Origin: Mesorhizobium wenxiniae
GTDB taxonomy: Bacteria; Pseudomonadota; Alphaproteobacteria; Rhizobiales; Rhizobiaceae
Assembly: GCF_002284535.1 (NCBI RefSeq)
Contig: NZ_NPKH01000023.1
Location: 403,767-467,766, forward strand
DNA length: 64,000 nt
Reading direction: 5' to 3'
The notes beneath the pieces were generated by a model, which ran no database searches, had not been told where the DNA came from, and worked only from the letters and a program-made list of their open reading frames with translations. Numbering within the stretch: position 1 is the first letter of the stretch; the number at the start of each line of letters is the position of its first letter. The translations under genes were made by a program, and so were the position numbers. Positions 1-7,978 of this stretch are shown here, piece after piece.

Positions 1-32
1 ACGTTAACGATTGCATTCCATAAGGCTTTACA

Positions 33-908
33 ATGTCGAAATACATTCCAGTTCCAGAATCCACTCTCAAGATTCTTTCGATAGGATTCCATGTTCCTGG
101 AGTCGATTTGCGTTCTTATAATCCATCCCGGTTGCTTGGAAGCGATGAAATCTGGGAACAGATAGCAGGCCTCTTCCTGGCCTGCGAGTTGGGTGACTCT
201 TCCGCGTTGCGCCGCATTCCCGCAATCATGAAGGGCAGCGATGCCTATCTCGTCTGGCGAGCGGTCACCAATTTGGCTGGCTTGGCCAGCACCCTTGGCT
301 TTGTGAAGGACGTCTTCAAGCCGTTCGAGAAGGACGGCTCCGGATCGGAGTACTTCATGGCAACGGCGTTGGGCCTGACGCTAGACCCTGACGCGATCCG
401 GATGCTGCTGACCCTACACAATGACGCATCGGACGAAGAGACCCGCTATCAGATCGAGAGAGAGCTGTCGTATCTGCTCGAGGACACCAACGGACCCATA
501 AGCAGGGGCGCCGACGAGTCCATCGAATCCGAGGATGAAGATACCGTTCACGTCATCAATCGGGAGGAGTATTTTCGCAAGGTAGGGGACGCGTTGTCGC
601 TGATGCTGGGCCAGCTTCCGGGTCCCAATACCCCCATCCTCGGTGGCAAGGTTTTCGACGTGGCCAAGCTCGCAAGGCAGCTGCTTGAACGGGTGGGCGG
701 CGCAGCGCCGGAAATAGGCCGCGTCCACCGGCACCGTCTCATCTTTGAGGCCGCCACCGGCGTGAACTGTGCCGCCTTCTTTGACAGCCCGGTCAAACTC
801 AATTCGCTTCAGGCGACGGCAATACTGGAGACATTCCTCGAGAGCGACGACGTTAGAAAGTTCGTACCTCGGCAGAGGTATTTCTTCGGCCATCCCATCG
901 GCGACTGA
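33..908 (+). CDS. hypothetical protein next to the vgrG operon
   Basis: I do not recognise this 291-residue protein. It has no signal peptide or membrane segment and looks soluble and largely helical, with an acidic stretch near residues 155-170. It is convergent with the vgrG operon, whose last gene ends 32 bases away. That position, beside a VgrG module, would suit an effector, immunity or accessory protein, but no motif shows which. The ATG at 33 is the only sensible start. Its upstream region lies outside the window, so its operon partners are unknown. Confidence 0.6.
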   Translation: MSKYIPVPESTLKILSIGFHVPGVDLRSYNPSRLLGSDEIWEQIAGLFLACELGDSSALRRIPAIMKGSDAYLVWRAVTNLAGLASTLGFVKDVFKPFEKDGSGSEYFMATALGLTLDPDAIRMLLTLHNDASDEETRYQIERELSYLLEDTNGPISRGADESIESEDEDTVHVINREEYFRKVGDALSLMLGQLPGPNTPILGGKVFDVAKLARQLLERVGGAAPEIGRVHRHRLIFEAATGVNCAAFFDSPVKLNSLQATAILETFLESDDVRKFVPRQRYFFGHPIGD

Positions 909-910
909 CC

Positions 911-946
911 CGACTGAAAACGAGAGCCGTGTTATCCTTTCAGTCG
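911..946. terminator. inverted repeat between convergent genes
   Basis: CGACTGAAA at 911-919 pairs with TTTCAGTCG at 938-946 around an 18-base loop. It lies between the plus-strand gene ending at 908 and the minus-strand gene ending at 940. The A-run and T-run at the inner stem ends would suit a bidirectional terminator, although the loop is long. Confidence 0.4.
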
Positions 947-2007
947 CGTAGGGCGCCAGCCACCATGCCCCATTCAGCAACTTTGTCGGCAAGCGGCACC
1001 CGCACGATGCTGTCCCTGAAGTAGTCGATGAAGTCCGGGCCAACCTCTTCCATGTCGGCGGAAGACAGCTCATCCCAGGGAGCTTCTGGAAACAATTCCG
1101 CAAATGATGCGCCCGCTGCGATCGATACCGGCGGCTCGCGCATCCTCTCAACAAGCCAGGCAAGCCGGCCGCGATCGCCCAACATGCCGATGCTGCGAAC
1201 CGCGATTGAGGCGGTCTGGGGCGATTGCATTAATCCGCCGAGCCATGCCCGAACTTCCGTTTCAGGCCCGCCCTTGATCGCGGCGCGGAGCGCTATCAGC
1301 CTGTCCTTCCCCGGCGTTTCAACCGCTGCTCTCAATGCGTTTTGCGCCAACCGGGCATGACCCAGTTCAACCAGCGACCATGCCGACCAGAATCGCGCAT
1401 CTTCGTCGGAATCGTTGAGCGCAGCGTTCGCCTCGCCGGCAAGATCGGTTCGTTTGAGAACGCCCACCAGCCGTAAGCCCGCCGCACGAACGCGGGGATC
1501 GGGATCGCGGGCTAGCCGCGGCAGCAGGTTCTTTGGATTGACCGAATGCACCAGACATGCCGAAACGCCGAGAAAGCGTTTGAAAGCGTCGGCATCGGTG
1601 ATCCAGTCCCTCACATGCGGTCCGATTCGGTCGGCCGCATGCCACCGCAGCGCGCCGATGAACCCGTCCGGGCTCGGTGTCAGCTCACGGGCATGCCCCA
1701 CCGCTTCTGAAAGCCTGACTGGATCGTTGAACTCGATCGCGGTCCAGGCAAAGGCAAACAGTTCCCCACTGTCAGGATAGTCTTGCAGTTGCTGGAGCAG
1801 GCTCGGCCACGCGGCCTGGCCTGCGATGCGCAGTCCGTCCAAGTTTGCTTCGATACGGTCGTCGATATCCTTAGCCGCCACCGCCGCGGGCGGCTCTTGC
1901 GCAAGAAGGCTCTCGCGCTGCACCCAAAGAAAGGCTACCAGTTCCGCGTGCTGCCTGACCACAAGGCTAGCGATGCGCGGGCGACGGAAGCTTTCGACGG
2001 GCGACAT
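940..2007 (-). CDS. TIGR02270-like HEAT-repeat protein of the vgrG operon
   Basis: A 355-residue soluble protein. Residues about 165-290 contain HEAT-like helical repeats (for example LARDPDPRVRAAGLRLVG and ALNDSDEDARFWSAWSLVELG). From memory this matches the conserved hypothetical family TIGR02270, often found downstream of vgrG in proteobacteria. It is the third gene of a minus-strand operon vgrG - DUF6484-like - this gene, and overlaps the preceding gene by one base. A role as adaptor or chaperone for loading cargo on VgrG is inferred from context only. Confidence 0.7.
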   Translation of the reverse strand: MSPVESFRRPRIASLVVRQHAELVAFLWVQRESLLAQEPPAAVAAKDIDDRIEANLDGLRIAGQAAWPSLLQQLQDYPDSGELFAFAWTAIEFNDPVRLSEAVGHARELTPSPDGFIGALRWHAADRIGPHVRDWITDADAFKRFLGVSACLVHSVNPKNLLPRLARDPDPRVRAAGLRLVGVLKRTDLAGEANAALNDSDEDARFWSAWSLVELGHARLAQNALRAAVETPGKDRLIALRAAIKGGPETEVRAWLGGLMQSPQTASIAVRSIGMLGDRGRLAWLVERMREPPVSIAAGASFAELFPEAPWDELSSADMEEVGPDFIDYFRDSIVRVPLADKVAEWGMVAGALRD

Positions 2008-2432
2008 CAGTTCAAATTGATCGAGCCGCCACGGATATAATTCGGCCCGCTGGAGTGGCTGACCAAGTATGTACCGCGGATGACGATCTGGCCATCACTA
2101 TCCAACACGATGGATGCCTTGCCGCAACGCAGTTCGAGCCGGTCATTGGCGCGGATGCGTACACGCTTGCCGTCGCGGATAACCTCGACGCCGGGCCTGC
2201 GCGCCGGCTCGACGATGCGACCGACGATCAGCGGCTTGCGCGGATCGCCCTCCTGGAAAAGCAACGCCACCTCCTTGCCGACCATATCGGAAGACAATTC
2301 GCTGAGGCTGCGCGCAGGCTGCGCCGTTTCCTCGGGATTGCCGGCAAAGACCACGAGGGGTACGCCTTCTTCGCCGAACCCCATGAAAACTCCGATCACA
2401 ACGCCATCGATCGTGCTCTTGACTCTGCCCAT
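2007..2432 (-). CDS. DUF6484-like VgrG-associated protein
   Basis: A 141-residue protein. I chose the ATG at 2432 because it is preceded by GAGGAAC at a proper distance and lies just after the vgrG stop; the open frame continues upstream but only inside vgrG. The N-terminal half has the look of a small VgrG-partner domain (MGRVKSTIDGVVIGVFMGF). The C-terminal 45 residues are beta-rich and resemble the end of the VgrG spike (LELRCGKASIVLDSDGQIVI against ITLKCGSSKIVMKKDGTIII in VgrG). It may extend or cap the spike. Confidence 0.7.
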   Translation of the reverse strand: MGRVKSTIDGVVIGVFMGFGEEGVPLVVFAGNPEETAQPARSLSELSSDMVGKEVALLFQEGDPRKPLIVGRIVEPARRPGVEVIRDGKRVRIRANDRLELRCGKASIVLDSDGQIVIRGTYLVSHSSGPNYIRGGSINLN

Positions 2433-2440
2433 CACGTTCC

Positions 2441-4768
2441 TCAATTCTCGTTGATCTTCGAGCCTTTGATGATGACATCGCTCGACGCCTTGACGTTGAT
2501 TTTCCCTGAACCCTTCACCGTGATGTCCTTGCCGTCGATGATGATGGTACCGTCCTTCTTCATCACGATCTTGGAGCTGCCGCACTTGAGGGTAATGTCG
2601 TCGGCTGCTTCCACTGACAGGCTCTTACCGACCTTGATGCCGGTATTCTCCTTCACGTCGGTAAGGCTGCCCTTTCCTACCTTCAGGATGTAACCGCCGC
2701 CGACGTCGGTGCTGTCGTTCGACTTGATGTTGGCACCGCGTGAGGCGCCTACGTCCGTCGTCTGGGATGCGGCGATCGCAACCGACTGTCCGGCACCGAT
2801 GCTGATGTTCTGTCCCGCGCCTATGGTCCAGGTATCGCTTGCCCCGATGCTGTGGCTCTGGCTTATACCGACGGTGACCGAGCGCGTCGCGCCGATCGTG
2901 TTGCTCTGGAGACCGCCGACGGTGCGCTGTTCCGCCGCTCCGACAGTATCGACGCGCGCCGCCCCGACCGTGACCGTCTGCACAATTCCGACGGTCTGCG
3001 AATGGTTGGCGTCGATGTTCTCCGTCGAATTCGACACGACGTGAATCGTCTCGTTCGCCATCACCGTCAGCGAGCGATTGATCCCCACCGTTTCGGTATC
3101 ATTCGAACCAATATCGGTTGTCTGGTCGACGCCCACCTTTACCGTCTTGTTGTTGCCGACGTCCTCGTCGAGGTTGTGGCCGACGGAGTGCTTGGCGTCA
3201 TGGTCGATTCGGTCGGACTGGTCATGCTGGACCAGCTTGGTGCGGTCGTTCTTGATCAGAAGGTTATGGTCCTTCTGCGCCTGGAAATTGACCAGTTCGG
3301 AACCGGCCTTGTCCTCGAACATCAACTCGTTGTAACCGCCGCCGCCTTTGGAGGAATCCGACTTCCAGCCGGATTGCGTGGCGCTGCCCGGCAGTCCATA
3401 GGGCGGCATCTGCGAGGCGTTGTAGACGCGGCCAGTGATGATCGGCAGATCCGGGTCGCCTTCAATGAAGTCGACGATCACCTCCTGGCCGATGCGCGGT
3501 ATCTGGATGAACCCCCAGCCGCTGCCGGCCCAGGTCTGCGAGACGCGCACGAAGCAGGAGCTGTTCTGGTCCTTCTTGCCGAGGCGGTCCCAGTGAAACT
3601 GGACCTTCACCCGTGCGTATTTGTCGGTGAATATTTCTTCACCGGATGGGCCGACCACCGTTGCCGTCTGCGGGCCGCGCATGATCGGCCGTGTCGTGAC
3701 CCGCGGCGGACGATAGGGCAAGGCAGTCGGCGCCACGCCGAGGATCGCCTTGAAGTTCTCGCTTTCGACGTCGGCAAGGGCTCTGTAGCCCGGATCGAAC
3801 AGCCTGTATTCGGCGCTGACCACCAGATACTCCTGGTTCTGGTCTTCTCTTGGGAAGCCGTCCAGCTTGAACGTGCAGCCCGAATACAGGCCGCGCACGG
3901 TGCCGACGGCAGCGATGCGCTGGTGCACGGCCTGGATTTCCTCGCGCCGTATCGCGGCCAGGCTGTCGCCGCGACCGACATCGAGATGCGCGCCGGGCTG
4001 GCGGTAATTCTCGCCCGCGGCCAGCTTGTGACTGAACGGCTGGGCGGATTTGGCCATGAGGTCAGCGCCCGGCTTCGTGAAATCATAGTCGGTATGGACG
4101 TAGGCGCCCGGCCGCACCGCACTACCCGGAATCCATTCCGTTATGTATTCGACATCGCGCCGGGAGCCCTGCCCTTCAAAGTGATAAGGCACCTTCTCAT
4201 AGCCCGGCGCCGGCTTCAGCTTGCTCATGGCATCGGCGAGGACAAGCGTGTGCTTGCCCTCGTCATGCTCGAAAAAGTACAGGATGCCTTCGTGCTCGAG
4301 CAGCCGCTGCACGAAATCGAGATCGGTCTCGTCATACTGGACGCAGTATTCGCGCGCCGGATAAGACCCTTGCAGGCGCTTCTCGAATTTCGCCGTGCTG
4401 TATTTCGAGAAAACCTCCTCAACGATTTCGATGACGCTCATGTTCTGGAAAATGCGGCAGTCGGTGGTATTGCCGAGGAACCAGAGCCATGGCCTGATGA
4501 CGGCTTCGTAGTACGCCAGACGGTCCTCGATCCGGGTCAGCCGAAACTCGGAGACAAGGCCGCTGAACCAGCGTTTCGGATCGGATTCACCTTCCACCGA
4601 AACAGCACCGCCCAGCATCTTCAGCGGATCGATATCGGGGCTGTTGCTCACGAACCCGACCGTATAGGCCAAGCAACGACTGATCTCATCGCGCCCGATA
4701 AGATGCGTGAAGGTCAACAGGTCAGCGCCAACCGGCGTCTGCACAACCGTGGCACGTTCGTTCGGCAT
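2441..4768 (-). CDS. vgrG: T6SS spike protein VgrG
   Basis: A 775-residue VgrG/TssI, the trimeric spike that caps the Hcp tube and is expelled with it. The N-terminal gp27-like part (about residues 1-370) includes YCVQYDETDLDFVQRLLEHEGI, typical of the family. The gp5-like OB fold follows (about 380-470, with FVRVSQTWAGSGWGFIQIPR and VIVDFIEGDPDLPIITGRV). A long C-terminal beta-helix is made of degenerate eight-residue repeats with VG or IG every turn. There is no extra enzymatic domain, so any toxin would be separate cargo. It heads a three-gene minus-strand operon, divergent from tagH. Confidence 0.95.
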   Translation of the reverse strand: MPNERATVVQTPVGADLLTFTHLIGRDEISRCLAYTVGFVSNSPDIDPLKMLGGAVSVEGESDPKRWFSGLVSEFRLTRIEDRLAYYEAVIRPWLWFLGNTTDCRIFQNMSVIEIVEEVFSKYSTAKFEKRLQGSYPAREYCVQYDETDLDFVQRLLEHEGILYFFEHDEGKHTLVLADAMSKLKPAPGYEKVPYHFEGQGSRRDVEYITEWIPGSAVRPGAYVHTDYDFTKPGADLMAKSAQPFSHKLAAGENYRQPGAHLDVGRGDSLAAIRREEIQAVHQRIAAVGTVRGLYSGCTFKLDGFPREDQNQEYLVVSAEYRLFDPGYRALADVESENFKAILGVAPTALPYRPPRVTTRPIMRGPQTATVVGPSGEEIFTDKYARVKVQFHWDRLGKKDQNSSCFVRVSQTWAGSGWGFIQIPRIGQEVIVDFIEGDPDLPIITGRVYNASQMPPYGLPGSATQSGWKSDSSKGGGGYNELMFEDKAGSELVNFQAQKDHNLLIKNDRTKLVQHDQSDRIDHDAKHSVGHNLDEDVGNNKTVKVGVDQTTDIGSNDTETVGINRSLTVMANETIHVVSNSTENIDANHSQTVGIVQTVTVGAARVDTVGAAEQRTVGGLQSNTIGATRSVTVGISQSHSIGASDTWTIGAGQNISIGAGQSVAIAASQTTDVGASRGANIKSNDSTDVGGGYILKVGKGSLTDVKENTGIKVGKSLSVEAADDITLKCGSSKIVMKKDGTIIIDGKDITVKGSGKINVKASSDVIIKGSKINEN
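2700..3180 (-). repeat. degenerate 24-bp repeats coding the VgrG spike helix
   Basis: In the vgrG frame this stretch codes for about 20 imperfect eight-residue units such as QTVTVGAA, QRTVGGLQ, QNISIGAG and QSVAIAAS. Bases diverge but the period of 24 is kept, so this is a protein-level beta-helix repeat and not a mobile or CRISPR repeat. Confidence 0.6.
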
Positions 4769-4966
4769 GGGTCGTGCCCCCTCCCGCCGCTCGTTTCTGC
4801 TTCAGCCTAGCACATGTCTCGCAGCGACCAAAGGGGACGCTTGGCGGCTGCGGCCTGGCTGCCCGTGGATTCATCTACTTGGACGCTTCTGTGCCGCCGC
4901 GCTCAGAAATTGTATAATGTGGTGTCGTGGGTGAGTTTTCCCGACAGGATCGACGGCGATTTTTGA

Positions 4967-6025
4967 ATGTTCATCAGGCTGCAGATCAATAATGTCGTCT
5001 CCCTGCCCGCCGGTATGTCGACCGGCTACTCCGCTCGTGATCGCAGCTTCGAAATCGGCCGCGAGGGCTGTGACTGGACCTTGCCCGACCCCGACAAGTT
5101 CATCTCCGCCAGACATTGCGAAGTGCGTTACGAGGCAGGCGCGTTCTGGCTGCACGACATCTCACGCAACGGCACATTCATCAACGGATCGACCCAGCGC
5201 ATGGCCGGCCCTCACCGGCTCGGTCAAGGCGACCGGTTGCTGATCGGCCGTTATGTCGTCCTGGTTTCGATTGATGACGAGCGCGCCACGACAGGTCAGC
5301 CTCGAAGCAGCCACGGTTCGACGCAGCGACAAATGCCGATCACCACAGGCCGGCCGCGGGACTTCGGAGACCAGCCTTTCTTCGATCCCGCGGAGCAACG
5401 GCTCGGGCAGCGAGCACCGGTGTCGACGTCTTCGCTGCCCGCGCCTCTCCCGTCGACGAGAGACGAGGTGCTGCGGGAAATCGCGATCGGAGCCGGCATT
5501 TCGCCGGAATTGCTTCAATCGCGTGATCCGCATGAAGTGGCTGCCGAAATCGGCGCCGTGCTTCGAACGGTTGTCGAGGAATTGGCCTTGCTGCTGAAGG
5601 CACGTGCGGCTGCGAAAATACTTGCCAAGAGCACACACCGGACGATGATCAGCGCTGCCGATAACAATCCCTTGAAGTTCGTCCCGGGAACCGACGACAT
5701 CCTCGAAATCATGTTCGCACGGCGTAGAGCCGGCTACCTTGATGCCAGGCACAGTGTCGAAGACGCGTTCCGCGATCTCAAGACGCACGAATTTGCCACC
5801 TATGCAGCCATGCAAGCTGCGCTCTCGCGGCTGCTTGACGATCTGTCGCCCGAGGCGATCGGCAAAAAACTCCCCCCCACGTCATTCACATCGAAGAAGA
5901 GCCTGGCTTGGGACGCCTTTGTCGCCAAATGGCGGACCATGGAGGAAGCACACGAAAACGGAATGCTGGACATATTCCTGGCTTATTTCAGCGAAGCCTA
6001 TGCCAAAGCCGACAAGCAAAAATAG
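4967..6025 (+). CDS. tagH: T6SS FHA-domain protein TagH/Fha
   Basis: A 352-residue protein with an N-terminal forkhead-associated domain (about residues 20-100). Its phosphothreonine-binding residues are visible in IGREGCDWTLPD, SARHCEV and NGTFING. A proline-rich linker follows, then a C-terminal domain (about 200-350, NPLKFVPGTDDILEIMF) typical of TIGR03354 T6SS FHA proteins. In other bacteria Fha is phosphorylated by PpkA and dephosphorylated by PppA and promotes T6SS assembly; both partners are encoded downstream here. It is divergent from vgrG across about 200 bases and separated from tssL by 410 bases. Confidence 0.88.
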   Translation: MFIRLQINNVVSLPAGMSTGYSARDRSFEIGREGCDWTLPDPDKFISARHCEVRYEAGAFWLHDISRNGTFINGSTQRMAGPHRLGQGDRLLIGRYVVLVSIDDERATTGQPRSSHGSTQRQMPITTGRPRDFGDQPFFDPAEQRLGQRAPVSTSSLPAPLPSTRDEVLREIAIGAGISPELLQSRDPHEVAAEIGAVLRTVVEELALLLKARAAAKILAKSTHRTMISAADNNPLKFVPGTDDILEIMFARRRAGYLDARHSVEDAFRDLKTHEFATYAAMQAALSRLLDDLSPEAIGKKLPPTSFTSKKSLAWDAFVAKWRTMEEAHENGMLDIFLAYFSEAYAKADKQK

Positions 6026-6435
6026 GCCGGGAAGACTGAACCTGGCACATGCCCCGGAAATCGGATCGGTTTGCTGCGCCGACCTTCGGCTGCGGAACGG
6101 CTCACGCACCAGGTGGAAAGTGTTAGAGCGTCCTTTGCGAGCCCAAAGATGCGGCGCTGTAGTTGGCGAAGAAAAATCCTTTCGCAGCGCTGCATCTGGT
6201 TCCAATCGACCGTTTCTAAGCTTACGATCACTTACGACAGTTCGCCAGCGGGTAAAGCTGATTGACCTGGGGGTCTGCGGCACATGTCAAGTTACGGCGG
6301 GATAGAAAGATATAGCCGACCTTCCTCCAGACACTGCCCTCGCCAGCAGCGCCTGCATTTCCTGCGCCTGACCAGGGACCGTTTTGCGCCGCTGTGGCGC
6401 ACACGTGGCAACCGCACGTGGACGGACGTTTGGCG
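6026..6435 (+). other. 410-base gene-free gap between tagH and tssL
   Basis: No open frame here has protein-like composition. The gap holds one copy of an intergenic repeat (6054-6097) and presumably the promoter of tssL, which I cannot place. Confidence 0.5.
6054..6097 (+). repeat. intergenic repeat, copy 1
   Basis: It begins CCGGAAATCGG, continues ATCGGTTT and GCTGCGC, and closely matches 17951-17996. Both copies follow the stop codon of a T6SS gene on the same strand. Confidence 0.5.
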
Positions 6436-7956
6436 ATGAGCTCGAAGGACGATCCGTTCGGCCCAGCGGGCAAGACCGTCATTCGCGCACCGCGTCGCGC
6501 TGAAAAATCAGCGCCAGCTCCTTACACACCTGTTCCCGACAACGGGCACCCCGGTCCCTCGCGGGTTAAGGATTCAACGGTTTTCGATCCGGGTGTCGGT
6601 CGGCATGCACCGCCGGGCTGGACATCCGGAACCGTGATTTATCAAGGCGCAGATCCCAGCGCAGCGGCGGGAACCGGCCCCTCTGCGACAACGGCGAGCC
6701 CAGCCATTCAGCAACAAATCCTGCTGAATGCCACGGACAGCGTCAAATATTCCGCAGCAAATCAGATCCTCGCTGCGGCCGCTCCTTTGCTGCTGCTGTT
6801 TAGCCAGCTCAGGCTTATGCCTGTCGAAAGACAAGCGGAACAACTGGCGGAACATGTTGCCGAGGCAATCGAAAAATTCGACCGGACAATGGAGAAAGCC
6901 GGTGTTCCCGAAGAAGATGCACGGATCGCAAAATTTACTCTCTGCGAAACCGCTGACGACCTCATCGGCAACCTGCCTTGGCCCAAGAAAGACGCCTGGG
7001 CGCAGCACAGCATGCTGTCACAGTTCTTTCACGTCGTGCCCACCGGCTCGGGCTTCTACGAAGCGCTGAACAAGATACTGGCCGCGCCGGAGGCACACTA
7101 CGATTTGCTTGAACTGATGCATGCCTGCCTGTCGCTGGGGTTCGAAGGCCAGTATCGAGGCCTTGCGCGCGAGGACAACAATCTCGAACGCGTTCGACGC
7201 GACGTCTACGAGACGCTTCGCTACTTCAGGGCGCGTGCCGGCGACGACATCTCGCCCCACTGGCAAAGCCTGGCGGTGTCAAGCGCACAGCCGTCGGTCC
7301 GGTTGCCGCTCTGGGTGGTTGCGGCCACAGCGTCGGCGCTGTTGACGGCGGTATTCTTCGCATTGCGGGTCTTCATCACCCAAGAGGGCGACGCCCTTGC
7401 CAGTGGCTTGCTGAAGCTCGATCCATCGACGCCGATCGCCATCGAACGCGCGACCATGGTGCCGTCGGCTGCGCCGGTGAAAGTCGCTGCGCCTGTCGCC
7501 CCTACCCGTTCTCAGATCGATCGCATCCATGCGGCACTGGCCGAGAATATCGCGCGCGGCGGACTGACCGTCGGCACGCAGGGCAAGTTCATCGTCGTGG
7601 AGATCAACAATATCCTGTTGTTCCAGTCCGGCGGGGCCGAGATAAAGCCGGAGTTTGGACCGATCGCCGCAGACATCGCCGCCGCGCTGGAACCGGAGCC
7701 CGGACCGATCATGATCGTCGGCCATACGGACAATGTGAAGCCGCGAAAATCGAGCGCGTTCAAATCCAACTTCGACCTTTCCATCGCCCGGGCGAAGGCT
7801 GTCGAAGCGATGATGGCGCCGCGGTTCAGCAAGCCTTCCCGGATCACGGTCGACGGCAAGGGCGAAGACGAACCGATCGCCGACAATGCGACGCCGGAAG
7901 GCCGCGCCCAGAATCGCCGTGTCGACCTGATGATCCCCAAGGAAGAAACGCTGTGA
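6436..7956 (+). CDS. tssL: T6SS membrane protein TssL (DotU) with OmpA domain
   Basis: A 506-residue TssL. I use ATG 6436 (MSSKDDPFGP) instead of an upstream in-frame start at 6394. A disordered N-terminus is followed by the DotU domain (about residues 85-280, containing FTLCETADDLIGNLPW and the downstream GSGFYEALNKIL). One membrane helix lies near 290-314. The C-terminal OmpA/peptidoglycan-binding domain (about 360-506) contains IVGHTDNVKP and GRAQNRRVDLMI. It is the evolved form of TssL that anchors the membrane complex to the wall. The tssM gene follows after 22 bases. Confidence 0.93.
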   Translation: MSSKDDPFGPAGKTVIRAPRRAEKSAPAPYTPVPDNGHPGPSRVKDSTVFDPGVGRHAPPGWTSGTVIYQGADPSAAAGTGPSATTASPAIQQQILLNATDSVKYSAANQILAAAAPLLLLFSQLRLMPVERQAEQLAEHVAEAIEKFDRTMEKAGVPEEDARIAKFTLCETADDLIGNLPWPKKDAWAQHSMLSQFFHVVPTGSGFYEALNKILAAPEAHYDLLELMHACLSLGFEGQYRGLAREDNNLERVRRDVYETLRYFRARAGDDISPHWQSLAVSSAQPSVRLPLWVVAATASALLTAVFFALRVFITQEGDALASGLLKLDPSTPIAIERATMVPSAAPVKVAAPVAPTRSQIDRIHAALAENIARGGLTVGTQGKFIVVEINNILLFQSGGAEIKPEFGPIAADIAAALEPEPGPIMIVGHTDNVKPRKSSAFKSNFDLSIARAKAVEAMMAPRFSKPSRITVDGKGEDEPIADNATPEGRAQNRRVDLMIPKEETL

Positions 7957-7978
7957 GCACGGCCATTTGGAAGCGCCT

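Noticed and set aside
414-1163. 249-codon minus-strand frame across the first two genes
   Set aside because: It is antisense to the 33-908 gene and overlaps the TIGR02270-like gene in another frame; composition is not protein-like.
2700-3180. Regular short repeats that look CRISPR-like on the plus strand
   Set aside because: They have a 24-base period, diverge in sequence and encode the VgrG beta-helix. No spacers or cas genes.
2852-4810. 652-codon open frame on the plus strand
   Set aside because: It is the antisense shadow of vgrG. The minus frame has all VgrG landmarks and the plus frame has none.
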